Shown: positions 11,040 through 19,765 of the stretch, piece by piece
Layout: each line of letters begins with the position of its first letter
How positions within the stretch are numbered: the stretch's first letter is position 1
Assembly: GCA_947034895.1 (NCBI GenBank)
Contig: OX344765.1
Location: 10,731,001-10,795,000, forward strand
Direction: 5' to 3'
DNA from: Rhytidiadelphus loreus
Taxonomy: Eukaryota; Streptophyta; Bryopsida; Hypnales; Hylocomiaceae
Length of the DNA stretch: 64,000 nt
Made by a program: the position numbers and the translations under genes
Notes under the pieces: model-generated
The model's input: the letters and a program-made list of their open reading frames with translations, nothing else
What the model was told of the DNA's origin: nothing
The model's database searches: none

Positions 11040-11690
11040 GGGCCGAACTGGTAGTCTGGTAGGTACTCCTCCTCCTGAATCCTGATCCGACGACTCCTCA
11101 TTCCCCAGAGAGAGAGAGGCTGCGCACTTAACTTCCCTGCAATTAAGTTAAGTGGGCGTGCTAAAAGCGAGATTAGCAACGAAATCATGTTGACTTAGCC
11201 CAAGCAATCATGTGGGAGCCAGGGAGCCAGGGAAGCGGAGGCGTCGATTCTGACTGAGGGAGCATCCATTCCCAATGCTGAGTCAACCACCCGGCCCGGC
11301 CCGGCCCCACCCAGGCGTTATTACTCACGGGGAGAACTGAACTGGACCGGGTTAGCCGGCCCATTCCGTCCCATTCCCATTCCCAAAACTGAACTGAACT
11401 GCACTGCACTGACGGAACTCACGGAAGAAAAAAAAGCGGCCGCAGTAACTTTTAAATATTCTCGCCACCTGCCTGGCTCCGTCCGTCCTTCCTTCCTTCC
11501 TTTCCGTCCGTCCGTCCTTTCCGTCAGTCTCGCGCAGCCTGCCTGGCTGGGAGAGAGTGGGGAGTGGGAGTGGAGTTACGTCCGCTCTGACCACAACGTG
11601 GTCACGTCAAGAAAGCCCATCGCCCCTTCGCTCTTGGCTTCAATACGCTTCCGTCCCCTGGCCTGCCATGTCTGCGGGGGCTGAGTATTA
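11040..11690. other. GC-rich, CpG-rich island
   Basis: Sharp GC-rich segment with a (GA)n run near 11108, CCGGCC repeats (11291-11305), CATTCC repeats near 11366, CTGAACTGAACTGCACTGC near 11389, and CCTT/CCGT runs (11480-11520). No frame carries a known domain. Shares the CCGTCC tetranucleotide habit with islands at 6.4, 15.4 and 61.9 kb. Possible promoter or transcript end; not assignable. Confidence 0.5.
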
Positions 11691-12883
11691 TCATAGTATT
11701 ATAATACTCAAACTACTTTTAATTTTTAAATTTTTTAAGAAAATCACTTGTTTACAATTAAAATTTTAAAAAGTACTTTTTAAATCTTGCTCCACATGAG
11801 TGCTTTTGGGGGAACAAAACTACAGGGACAAGTGAAGCCCATTGTCACACATTATTAGGGCACCCCAATCCATCAGGGGGAAGAGGGACTGTACCAGGAT
11901 TTTCAAGTGGAGGGAGGTGGACATGGTGCCTCCTCAAAAAAATTCCATTTGCATTATAAAAAGAAGGGGAGGAAAAGATTCTACATTAAAAAAATACGAA
12001 TTTTCATGTAAAAAAAGGGAGAAGGTCCTATTTTATTGGCACACATAACAATGTTTGAGAAAAGTATGATAATTGTGAATCTTCCTACTGCAAATCTTCC
12101 TAGTGTGAACGAAGTTGCGGACCCTTCATATTTGGCCAACTTGTTGGGTTTAGGAAAGAGAATAGCTGACTTAGGAATACATAGAGACCGATACTGGTTG
12201 CATTGGGGGGTGGAGGAGAGTTGCCTTGTTATTATGGTGTTGGTGTGGGGTGGTTTTGTGTTGGATTGGGACTGCTCTTACGTAATGATCATCAAAACTC
12301 CCATTGATCCAAAGTGCATGATTGCTTTAACTAAAGATAGTAGAACTAATCGTTTTAAAACCAACATAATGAAGAATTGTAAGTCGATCAAATTATCTAT
12401 GATTCATGACATGTGTGGGATTCATTCGTCTTTCCAATTATTTATTGCAAGTATGATTTCTCTTCACTACATGAAAATGTTTAATTAGTATGCATTGGTC
12501 ATAAAATGATGAACTTAATTGGAGGTGGGTCTTATGGTCGAGTCCACCAAGATCATATTTCAATAGTGATGGGTGAATAATTGGTTAGTATGGAAAATTA
12601 GTATGACCAATCTGACAATGCTACCTTTGCATACAATAGATGCTACAATGCCTACTACTGTAGTTGATGTTGGATAGTTTAAACCATACTAAATAACCAT
12701 TTTGATGTAGTGAAGTTTTTTTGGGGGGCAATAAGCAACAATAAGAAAGTTTGATTCTACGTGTCCACGTGGACACCAAACTAGTGCCCATATGTGCTTG
12801 TGGAACCAAATTCTTATATCAATGAAGCTTGGTGCCCCAAGACTCTCTTTTTCTACTTAGTGCTTCAAGTTTCTTCAATGACT
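11691..12883. other. Intergenic DNA with one unassigned open frame
   Basis: A plus-strand frame from an ATG at 12051 to a stop at 12488 would encode 145 residues. It shows no domain I recognise and has low-complexity AT-rich flanks, so I do not call it a gene; it is unusually long for this base composition and could be a transposon fragment. Confidence 0.4.
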
Positions 12884-13432
12884 AAGGTAAACCAGCCTAT
12901 GACAGGCAGATTGCTTGATGTGGTCTGTTGCCATTAGCAAGAATAATCAATTTTTTTCCATACAAAGACACATGTGAGAAATGAAGAAAGCAACTTAAAT
13001 TTTAATTTTTGGACAAAATATGAATTTTTTGTGAATTTTTGAAGTGTACTGTCCAGTAAGCCGAAAACAGCCTGTAGACTACCCCAAATCAGCAAAAAAG
13101 TGTTTCCATGATGGTCATCTTCCTTCCTAAAACAGTCATAGCATTTTCTAAGATGGCTACAAGACTTTCTAACATGGACATGACATTAAGAAATAAAAAA
13201 ACTATTTTTTACTACCAATTTAAACTAGATTGGTATAAGTGTCCATGACAGTTACTAATAACTTCATGACTGTACCCCAAGGCTTTGATAACAACTACAA
13301 ATCAGCCCAATACAGTCTTAACCCCATTTTTCAGAAAAAGTCTCTCATAGATTGATAAATGACTGTAATGGGGGGGGGGTCAGTAGGTGTCTGTCATGGG
13401 TGGTTTGCCTGTCATGGGCTGGTTTACCTTAT
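12884..13432. mobile_element. ~549-bp TIR element, possible TA target
   Basis: The left end AAGGTAAACCAGCCTATGAC and the reverse-complemented right end AAGGTAAACCAGCCCATGAC differ at one base, and matching continues with AGGCA. If the terminus is AGGTAAACC, each end abuts TA (CTA left, TAT right), the target of Tc1/mariner-type elements. No transposase frame lies inside. A nine-base run of G is near the right end. Confidence 0.68.
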
Positions 13433-14040
13433 TTTCTAAATGAAGTGCATTTTTCAAAACATTTGCCTTCAGCATTTGGGGTAAATAACAAAAACAAAGG
13501 TACAATATTATGTCATTTTCGAAGGCTGAAAATTCAACAGAGATGAACATCATGCATTCAAGAAGTACAGTAGCTTTGTTTCAAAAAAAGAAAAAGAAAA
13601 AAAGAAGTACAGTAGCTGTATACACATGTAACAGAAGTCATTAAAGTTGAAAGTGTCCCAAAACTCTTCTTCACTCATTTTTATTCTCCATGCAAGTGAA
13701 TCCACCCATTGTTGCATATAACTATGCACATAAAAATTGTAGACACCCATTATTACCATTGCTGAATATAATTATGCACACAAAAATTTGTAATGAATGT
13801 GGGTTTGAAGTGAGTTCCTAAGCCACAAATAACAATGCAGATTGCAAAATCTTTACATGGTGAAAAATTTCTGTACTAGAAATCAACTTTTTGCAATCAA
13901 TGAACCCCATAAGAATTAATTTTTTGGGGTGTGTTGTGGATACCATTTCCGGTCTTATTGTTTATTAAAGATATGTGCCGTTTTGGAGGGGGGGACACAA
14001 ATGAAAAAAAGGTCTATTGTAGTAAAAAAGGTACGAATCG
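13433..14040. other. Intergenic DNA with two small direct duplications
   Basis: AGAAGTACAGTAGCT occurs at about 13559 and 13603, separated by an A-rich stretch. A ~37-bp segment around 13708-13741 is repeated imperfectly at 13757-13793. No gene is seen. Confidence 0.55.
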
Positions 14041-14300
14041 CAGGCTTTACACCGTTTGGTAAGTTACTAACTTAGCTCCCTCTCTGCCTGACCTCAGGCG
14101 AACGTTTGCAACAACCGCCCACACGGACATGTCCACCACGCTCGCCCCTGGACACCTGTACGCCCCTCGAACATCTATCTGCTGCAGTGGCAGGGTGGCA
14201 CCTGCTCACTAAGTTAGTAGTAAGTAACCTAGTAACTCACTACAAGTGAGTTCGAATCTTTTGACTCCTCTCCAGCCGGCTAAATTAGTGACCATGAGAT
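14040..14300. other. GC-rich patch between complementary AT-rich flanks
   Basis: AAGTTACTAACTTAG (about 14061-14075) faces CTAAGTTAGTAGTAAGT (about 14209-14225) across a GC-rich centre. A GTTCGAATC at 14251 fits a tRNA B-box but the flanking bases do not form a T-arm, so no tRNA is called. Function unknown. Confidence 0.35.
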
Positions 14301-15457
14301 GCCTAATTACGGTAGGGCTGCTGCTAATAAGGTTCCTAATTCCCTTTCCACTCGCAATTAATTGGGGTGTGATCTTGCGTGCGTACCCAACGCCGAATTA
14401 GCGCGTTCTGTATCTTCGAAAATCTAACAAAAATGGAATCGCATCGTACCACTCGACCACTCAAGCCGTCAAGCCATCTGTTTGCTCCTGCACCCAAAGC
14501 ACCAGAGATATTTTTGGGCTCCCCAATCGTGGAAGTAAAATTGCGCCGTGGTGCATTTGTGTCAAAAAGGAATCCCCAACAAAAAATACCCACAAAGTAA
14601 ATGGGAAAAGAACCCAAACGGAGACGCGTGTGTTGAATGTTTCGAAACCTTGAGCAGCGGCAAGAAAAAGCAAGATCGATGCCTGGGATTTCTCATCAAG
14701 CTTTCCTTAAGTTAAGGACTTTGTAAGATTCGTGGGGGGGGTGTACACATACACAACCAAAGCTTCATGCGTAAGTCTCTATCCTCAACCGCATCTCTCC
14801 TCATTCCTTCACAAAAATCAGTAGCTTGGCGAATACTAAACCGTGCACCATGCGTGTTGAAACTCGTTAAGTACTATGTTAACATGGGCATCCGTTTTAA
14901 GATCCCTAAAACGGTAATGAAGCCAATATGCCATACTTGTGTGCAAAGCATGGTGATGCAAGGGCTGGCAAATCACCCCTCTCGAATTCATTCAGTACAC
15001 CTCGTAACGCTCTCCGGCATCAAGGCCTAGCAATGATGCTTGCGACTCTCAACTACCCTCCACAATGCATTCATCCCATTCGTATGCATACTTCACCTAC
15101 ACTCAGATTCTCAACACCACATATGCCAAAACCTCAAATAGAAATTGGAATGCAACAACAGCGTACACAACATAAGGAACTGGAACCCGAAATGGTAACC
15201 GACATAGATATGGGTTTGAGGATGTGAAGTGTTACACGCAAATGGTATAACACAGGCAAAAAGCTATTTTATGAATAAATGGAAGTGTGGAACTAGTGAA
15301 ACAAGGTGGGAGCGGTGCTGGTGAAGAAAAGCTCGCCGGTTGTGTGTTGTGCTATCTATCTATGTATCTGGGGGGTCGTTCCTTCCTTCCGTCCGTCCGT
15401 CCGTCCGTCCATGGCCGTGCATAAAAAAAAGGTTGGGCAGAGCTGCTACAAACTACA
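14301..15457. other. 3' flank of the ERF gene
   Basis: This region lies downstream of the ERF stop codon and may hold its 3' untranslated region. Base composition is mixed and open frames exist on both strands without recognisable domains. A (CCGT)n run with adjacent CCTT units lies at 15378-15410, immediately beyond the stop. I could not find an AATAAA-type signal on the minus strand close to the stop. Confidence 0.45.
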
Positions 15458-16537
15458 CTAACTCAGAAAGACTTGTCTTCCGGGTCGGGACAAACAGAAG
15501 TCGGTTTCTACAGCCCGTTGCAGATGTTGCTCAATACTACAAGGCGGATGGTTGAGGTCTAACAAGAAAGGAAACGTTCTTCGCATCTCGGGCTTCGCAT
15601 CGTGCGGGGTAGTAGTAGTCGCCGCGGGTGCTGCCTCGGAGTTGAGAATCACGGAGGACGACGAGTCGCAGTCGCTGTGGCAGGCTCGAGTCTCGGGGGG
15701 AGTCGTGACGACGGCCGGCATAGCGCTACTACTCAACCAGTCTCGCCCCACGGGCGTCACTTTCTTAACGATTCTCTGGCGCTTGCTGTCAGACTCGTCG
15801 AACAAGACGTGGATCGGAGTCGTGGACGCCGCGGGGCGTTTACTAGACCACGCGAACGTCATATCGGCTTCCTCAATACAGGAACGAGCCGCGCTCATGC
15901 TCTTGTATTGAGTGTGCGTGTCGTCGGGATCCTGGGTGGTGACGGAGATGTTGAGGTCCAGGCCACTGCGCCAGGAAGAAGACTCCGATGCCCCACCGCC
16001 GTTGTTGCTGGATCGGTAGATGCTGTGGCTTTTGGAGGGCTGGTGGTGGTGAAGAAACGCTTGGTGGTGGTGCTTCATCGGACTGGTGGATAGAGACTCC
16101 ACGGTGGAGCTTTGACTGGTAATGCTCTGATCGTCAGCGCCGTGGGGGGGTGTCGCGAAGTTCGTCTTGGCTTTGGTGCCACGAAGTGCTCGTGCGGCTG
16201 CAAGAATGAGAAAATTCGGAAATGGTTAGCAATTCGGCATTCGGGTGTGCAGTAATCACGACAAAGAGAGAAGAGAGAGGGGTTTCAATGAAGGCATTTC
16301 ATTCGAAAGGTGATCTTGGGTTTGGAGTTGGGGTTGCTTACCACTGTCGTACGCACGGGCAGCTTCTTCCGCAGTGTCGAAGGTCCCTAACCAAACGCGC
16401 GTCTTCTTCCACGGATCGCGAATCTCAGCCGCGAAACGACCCCAGGGCCGCTTCCTCACGCCGCGGAAGTGCGCGCCTTGCTCGGCTTGGTGAGGCTTCG
16501 CGCTCCCGACCACTCTATCGGCATCTCTCTGCGCCAT
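15458..16537 (-). CDS. AP2/ERF transcription factor, EAR-motif repressor (group VIII-like), two exons
   Basis: Predicted nuclear DNA-binding repressor of GCC-box genes. Exon 1 is 16343/16342-16537 and exon 2 is 15458-16197; removing the 144-bp intron gives 311 residues ending at TAG. The first in-frame ATG is at 16537 in a good context (G at -3 and +4); the frame is closed upstream at 16654. One AP2 domain spans residues 24-81: [28 protein letters not shown], then AARALRG and TNF. Ala and Asp at the diagnostic positions (AAEIRD) mark the ERF rather than DREB type. The domain starts only 23 residues in, as in group VIII ERFs. Then come a His/Ser-rich stretch, LDLNI (145-149), a basic cluster KRQRIVKK (204-211) that may be a nuclear signal, and DLNHPP (279-284) in [11 protein letters not shown], a class II EAR motif known to recruit TOPLESS/SAP18-type corepressors. 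Odd point: an intron interrupts the AP2 domain. Target genes are inference. Confidence 0.93.
16198..16341 (-). other. Intron of the ERF gene, phase 1, inside the AP2 domain
   Basis: The donor is G|GTAAGC and the acceptor is TTCTTGCAG|CC. A branch-point consensus GCTAAC sits at about 16224-16230, roughly 28 nt before the acceptor, followed by a T-rich tract. Splicing joins AGT-G to CC, giving RAYDSAARALRG, the exact family consensus. If retained, the frame runs to a stop at 16256, giving a 93-residue protein with a truncated AP2 domain and no EAR motif. Confidence 0.93.
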
Positions 16538-16618
16538 CGCTTCCCCTCTCTCACTTATCCAAAAACGCGCTCGTTCAGGAACAACACCAACACGAACTCG
16601 CCTCGTTCCAGAGTGGCT

Positions 16619-16687
16619 CAATCTCGATGCCGTCCGCAACAAAAACTTCCTTCAATTATCCTCTCCAAAAACAAGCTCACCGTCATT
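16619..16687 (-). other. Possible upstream ORF in the ERF 5' leader (22 codons)
   Basis: If transcription starts near 16840, as the TATA box suggests, the leader is about 300 nt and contains one ATG before the main start, at 16687. It opens a 22-codon frame ending in TGA at 16619, 81 nt before the ERF start codon. It could reduce ERF translation. A GTGAGC just after this ATG could alternatively be a 5' leader splice donor. Confidence 0.4.
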
Positions 16688-16865
16688 CCCCGAGTATATC
16701 ACTCCTTTACACTCAATCTGCAAACACACAAGAAAAACGAAACCACCAACCGGGTTCAAACTCGCCGCTAATCACACTCTCTCCGTTTCCCTACGAGCTC
16801 CGTCTAATCTCAATCGCTCCAACACTTCCCCACCGCTGCTGACCACCATTCCCCACACTCCAAAG

Positions 16866-16873
16866 CTATATAT
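16866..16873 (-). promoter_or_regulatory. TATA box candidate for the ERF gene
   Basis: The minus strand reads GATATATAGC, a good TATA match 330 bp upstream of the start codon, next to CpG-rich sequence. It predicts a start site near 16840. Confidence 0.5.
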
Positions 16874-16879
16874 CAAAAC

Positions 16880-17720
16880 GCAGGCACTGGATCTCCAATT
16901 CCAACCAATTGTCACGCCACCAAAACTCGAGGATCCGATTGAGCCTCCCAATTACATAAGCACTCACAACACAAGAGTGACAACAAGAGCCAAGTAAGTG
17001 AGCCGCTGCTACTGCTGCTGCTGCTGGAAGAGAGAGCGTGGGCGGTGGAAGAGTGTGCGCAGAGAATGAGCCTGCGCTGGAGCTTAACAAGGGAGCGAGC
17101 GAGTATGGGACCCCTTGAAGCTCCCCATAGAAGCGCGGAGGGAGGACCTGGATGGTGGAGCCGGCCGCTGCTGCCGAGAACCCGGCCCGGCGGCAACCGC
17201 GCGGGTCCCACGCGAACTCCAACTCCCCGCCCGGGCCGGGCCGGGCCGCGCACTCGATGTACGATGCCTGAACTGGCTGGGGGCGGGTCCCATTCGTCGA
17301 CTCGGACCACCCGACTTCCTACCGATGGTGGCGTTTTATTTTTTTACTTTTCACCGAATGGGGGTAACTTGAATGGGGTAAAGTAAATGGGGTCCTCCGT
17401 CTCATCCAGTTTGCGCGTTCCCAAGGAGGGGACGAGAGGCGAGTCCGACGAAGGTGCCCTCCGACCAACCCGACCACGAGCAGACCAGGCAGGGACGCCT
17501 GCAGCTGCTACCTACCAAGTGGCTGTGGCTGCTGCAGGCTACAGACAGGGCGGCAGGGGGCAGGTATTTAGGTAGGTAGCAGAGCTGAGTTGGGTTGGGT
17601 TCGGTGGTGGGGCCTGGAGGACCCGATGGCGGCTCGCTTCCTTTCCGGCCGGCCCATCCCCTTTGCTGCCTGGCTCCCAGTTTCTCGCGGCCTTCCCTTT
17701 TCCCACTCACCGTCAAGAGC
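16880..17720. other. CpG-rich upstream region of the ERF gene
   Basis: GC-rich segment with a CTG run (about 17008-17026), GGGCC/CGGGCC repeats (17232-17250), and multiple frames open on both strands through lack of stops. It is best explained as the promoter and upstream CpG island of the ERF gene, but a divergent transcript to the right is possible. A tandem repeat array begins at its right edge. Confidence 0.5.
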
Positions 17721-19245
17721 TGGCTTTTGGCTGCGCTTTGTGCCCGCGCCTCCGTTGTGGGCAATAGTTTTCTTCTGCTGTTGTTGTAGGCTTCTTTCTT
17801 TTCTCCTTTTTTTTCGGAATGCTAGTGAAGGGAATTCATTGCATGTGTAAGAGCATCTGCATGTTCAAATTGACAGGCTCAAATTTCACATCTACGGTAT
17901 ATTGTTTTTTTTACTTTGGGGAGGAAAAGGTGGAATTCATGTCTGTATTTGAAGGTGACAAAGCATAATACGGCGTAATATTGTTTACATGTGCTCTCTC
18001 TTCCTCAAGATACCAAGAATAATTCATTGTGGGATACTTAGAAGCGTTGGCTTCCAACTACGCTTTGTGCCCATGCCTCCGTTGAGCAATAGTTTATTGT
18101 TGTCGTTGTTGTAGTCTTCTTCTTCTTTTCTCCTTTCTTTTTCTAAAATGCTAATGAAGGAAATTCATTGCATGCATAAGAGCATTTGCATGCTCAAATT
18201 TCACATCTACAGTATTTTTTTTTTTACTTTGGGGAGAAAAAGGTGGAATTCATGTTTGTATTTAAAGATGTATTTGAAGGTGAAGGAACATAATATTGTT
18301 GTTTACATGTGCTCTCTCTTCCTCAAGAAACCAAGAATAATTTATTGGAGGATACTTTGAAGCATTGGCATTTGGCTACGCTTTGTGCTCGCGCCTCTAT
18401 TGTGGGCAATAATTTGTTACTGTTGTAGTCTTCTTTCTTTTCTTTTCCAAAATGCTAATGAATGGAATTTGTTGCATACATAAGATCATTTGCATGCTGA
18501 AATTGACACACTCAAATTTCACATCTAATGTATTATTTTATTTTTACTTGGCGGAGGAAAAGGTGGAATTCATGTTTATATTTGAAGGTGAAGGTGAGGG
18601 TGCATAATAATAGTATTTTATATTTGCTCTCTCTTTTTCATGATACCAAGAATAATTTCTTGTGGAAGACTTTGAGATCAACTTTGAGTAAGTCTTCCAA
18701 GCTGAGTGGGTAGGCAAAGAACAATCCTATATGGAAGTTAGCATAGAATAAAGACATTGTTTTGGTTAACAATGTTATGAGGATTTGATAGGCAAGGCCT
18801 TAAGACCTTCCATGTTCCCACTTATTGTCAATCATTGGCTTTGTGGTGCCTCCTTTAGGCAATAGTTTTTTTTTTGTAGTCTTCTTCTTTTCTTTTCTTT
18901 TTCGGAATGCTAATGAAGGGAATTCAACGCATGAGTAAGAGCATTTGCATGCTCAAATTGACATGCTCAAATTTCACATCTACAAGATTTATTATTTTTA
19001 CTTTTGGGAGGAAAAGGTGGAATCTATGTCTGTATTTGAAGATGAGGGAGCATAATAATATTGTTTGCATGTGCTCTCTCTTCCTCAAAATACCAAGAAT
19101 AATTTGTTGTGGGATATTTGGAGAGTAGCTTTGAGTAAGTCCTCCAAGCTAAGTGGTTGGGCAAATCCTATATGGAAGTTGGGAGAGAATAAGGATATTG
19201 GTATGGTTAACAATGCTACGAGGATTTGATTGGCAAGGCTAAACC
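17721..19245. repeat. Degenerate tandem array of ~320-450 bp units
   Basis: Units start near 17721, 18048, 18367 and 18835. Each holds a TGCGCTTTGTGCC-like start, GGCAATAG, a T/C-rich tract, AATGCTAATGAAGGGAATTC, GAGCATTTGCATGCTCAAA, TTTCACATCTAC, GAGGAAAAGGTGGAATTC, and GTGCTCTCTCTTCCTCAAGA. The last two units also share a 3' segment (GAGTAAGTCTTCCAAGCT... to GGATTTGATTGGCAAGGC), so their period is ~450 bp. The first unit overlaps the GC-rich flank of the ERF gene. Long frames in the units lack domains. Confidence 0.8.
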
Positions 19246-19391
19246 ACATTAAAAGTCTTATAGAATGTATATCCAATGGAGAAAGACAATTTTTTTATTT
19301 GCCTTAAATGATATAATTTTGAAATTTTGAAATTTACAAGTTTTTATTTTTTTTCCACTCATGTTTTTTAGAATGAAAATAAAGAGAAGAT

Positions 19392-19627
19392 GGACAATTT
19401 TGTTAAAATGGCGGTATTCCATTGGCATTTGTAAGAACAAAGATTGAGGTATACTGAGGCACCTATTCATCTCATATCAAGCATCAATTGTATCCCATGC
19501 GTGCCCAAATCACCACTCGTTTACGTATGGCATTGCCCCCACCATTGTCTTGTGCAAGATCTTATACCCTGATTGGTCCCCTTAACCACCATCTTAATGG
19601 AATACCGCCATTTTCACGAAATTGCCC
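19392..19627. mobile_element. 236-bp TIR element
   Basis: The left end GGACAATTTTGTTAAAATGG and the reverse-complemented right end GGGCAATTTCGTGAAAATGG match at 17 of 20 positions, and pairing continues through CGGTATTCCATT. The flanks carry AT on both sides, a possible 2-bp target duplication. No coding capacity. It lies just beyond the tandem array. Confidence 0.7.
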
Positions 19628-19639
19628 ATGAAGGTATTG

Positions 19640-19765
19640 CACATTGAAGAATATCTTCATATTGAAATCGATACACTTACTTTCACATCTATATTTTTTG
19701 AAGAGAGAGAAGGTAGAATCTATATATGTATTTGAAGGTGAGGGAAAACTAACAATTTGGGTTGA
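19640..19765 (+). repeat. Orphan fragment of the ~320-bp tandem unit
   Basis: Contains TTTCACATCTA, a GAGAGAGAAGGTAGAATCTAT segment (similar to GAGGAAAAGGTGGAATTCAT) and TATTTGAAGGTGAGGG, in the same order as in the array ending at 19245. The 19392-19627 element separates it from the array, so that element probably inserted within the array. Confidence 0.5.

Noticed and set aside
12051..12488. 145-codon plus-strand frame
   Set aside because: Longer than expected in AT-rich DNA, but no domain, no promoter and no coding-like neighbours; kept only as a note.
14251..14290. GTTCGAATC as part of a tRNA gene
   Set aside because: The flanking bases do not form a T-stem, and no anticodon or acceptor stem can be built upstream.
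15552..16093. Plus-strand frames of 119 and 163 codons
   Set aside because: Shadows of ERF exon 2.
16222..16842. 206-codon plus-strand frame opposite ERF exon 1
   Set aside because: Antisense shadow of the ERF exon and leader; the minus strand has the AP2 domain and splice signals.
16912..17764. Several 60-130 codon frames upstream of the ERF gene
   Set aside because: CpG-rich DNA with frames on both strands, Arg/Pro/Gly-rich, no domain; better explained as promoter region.
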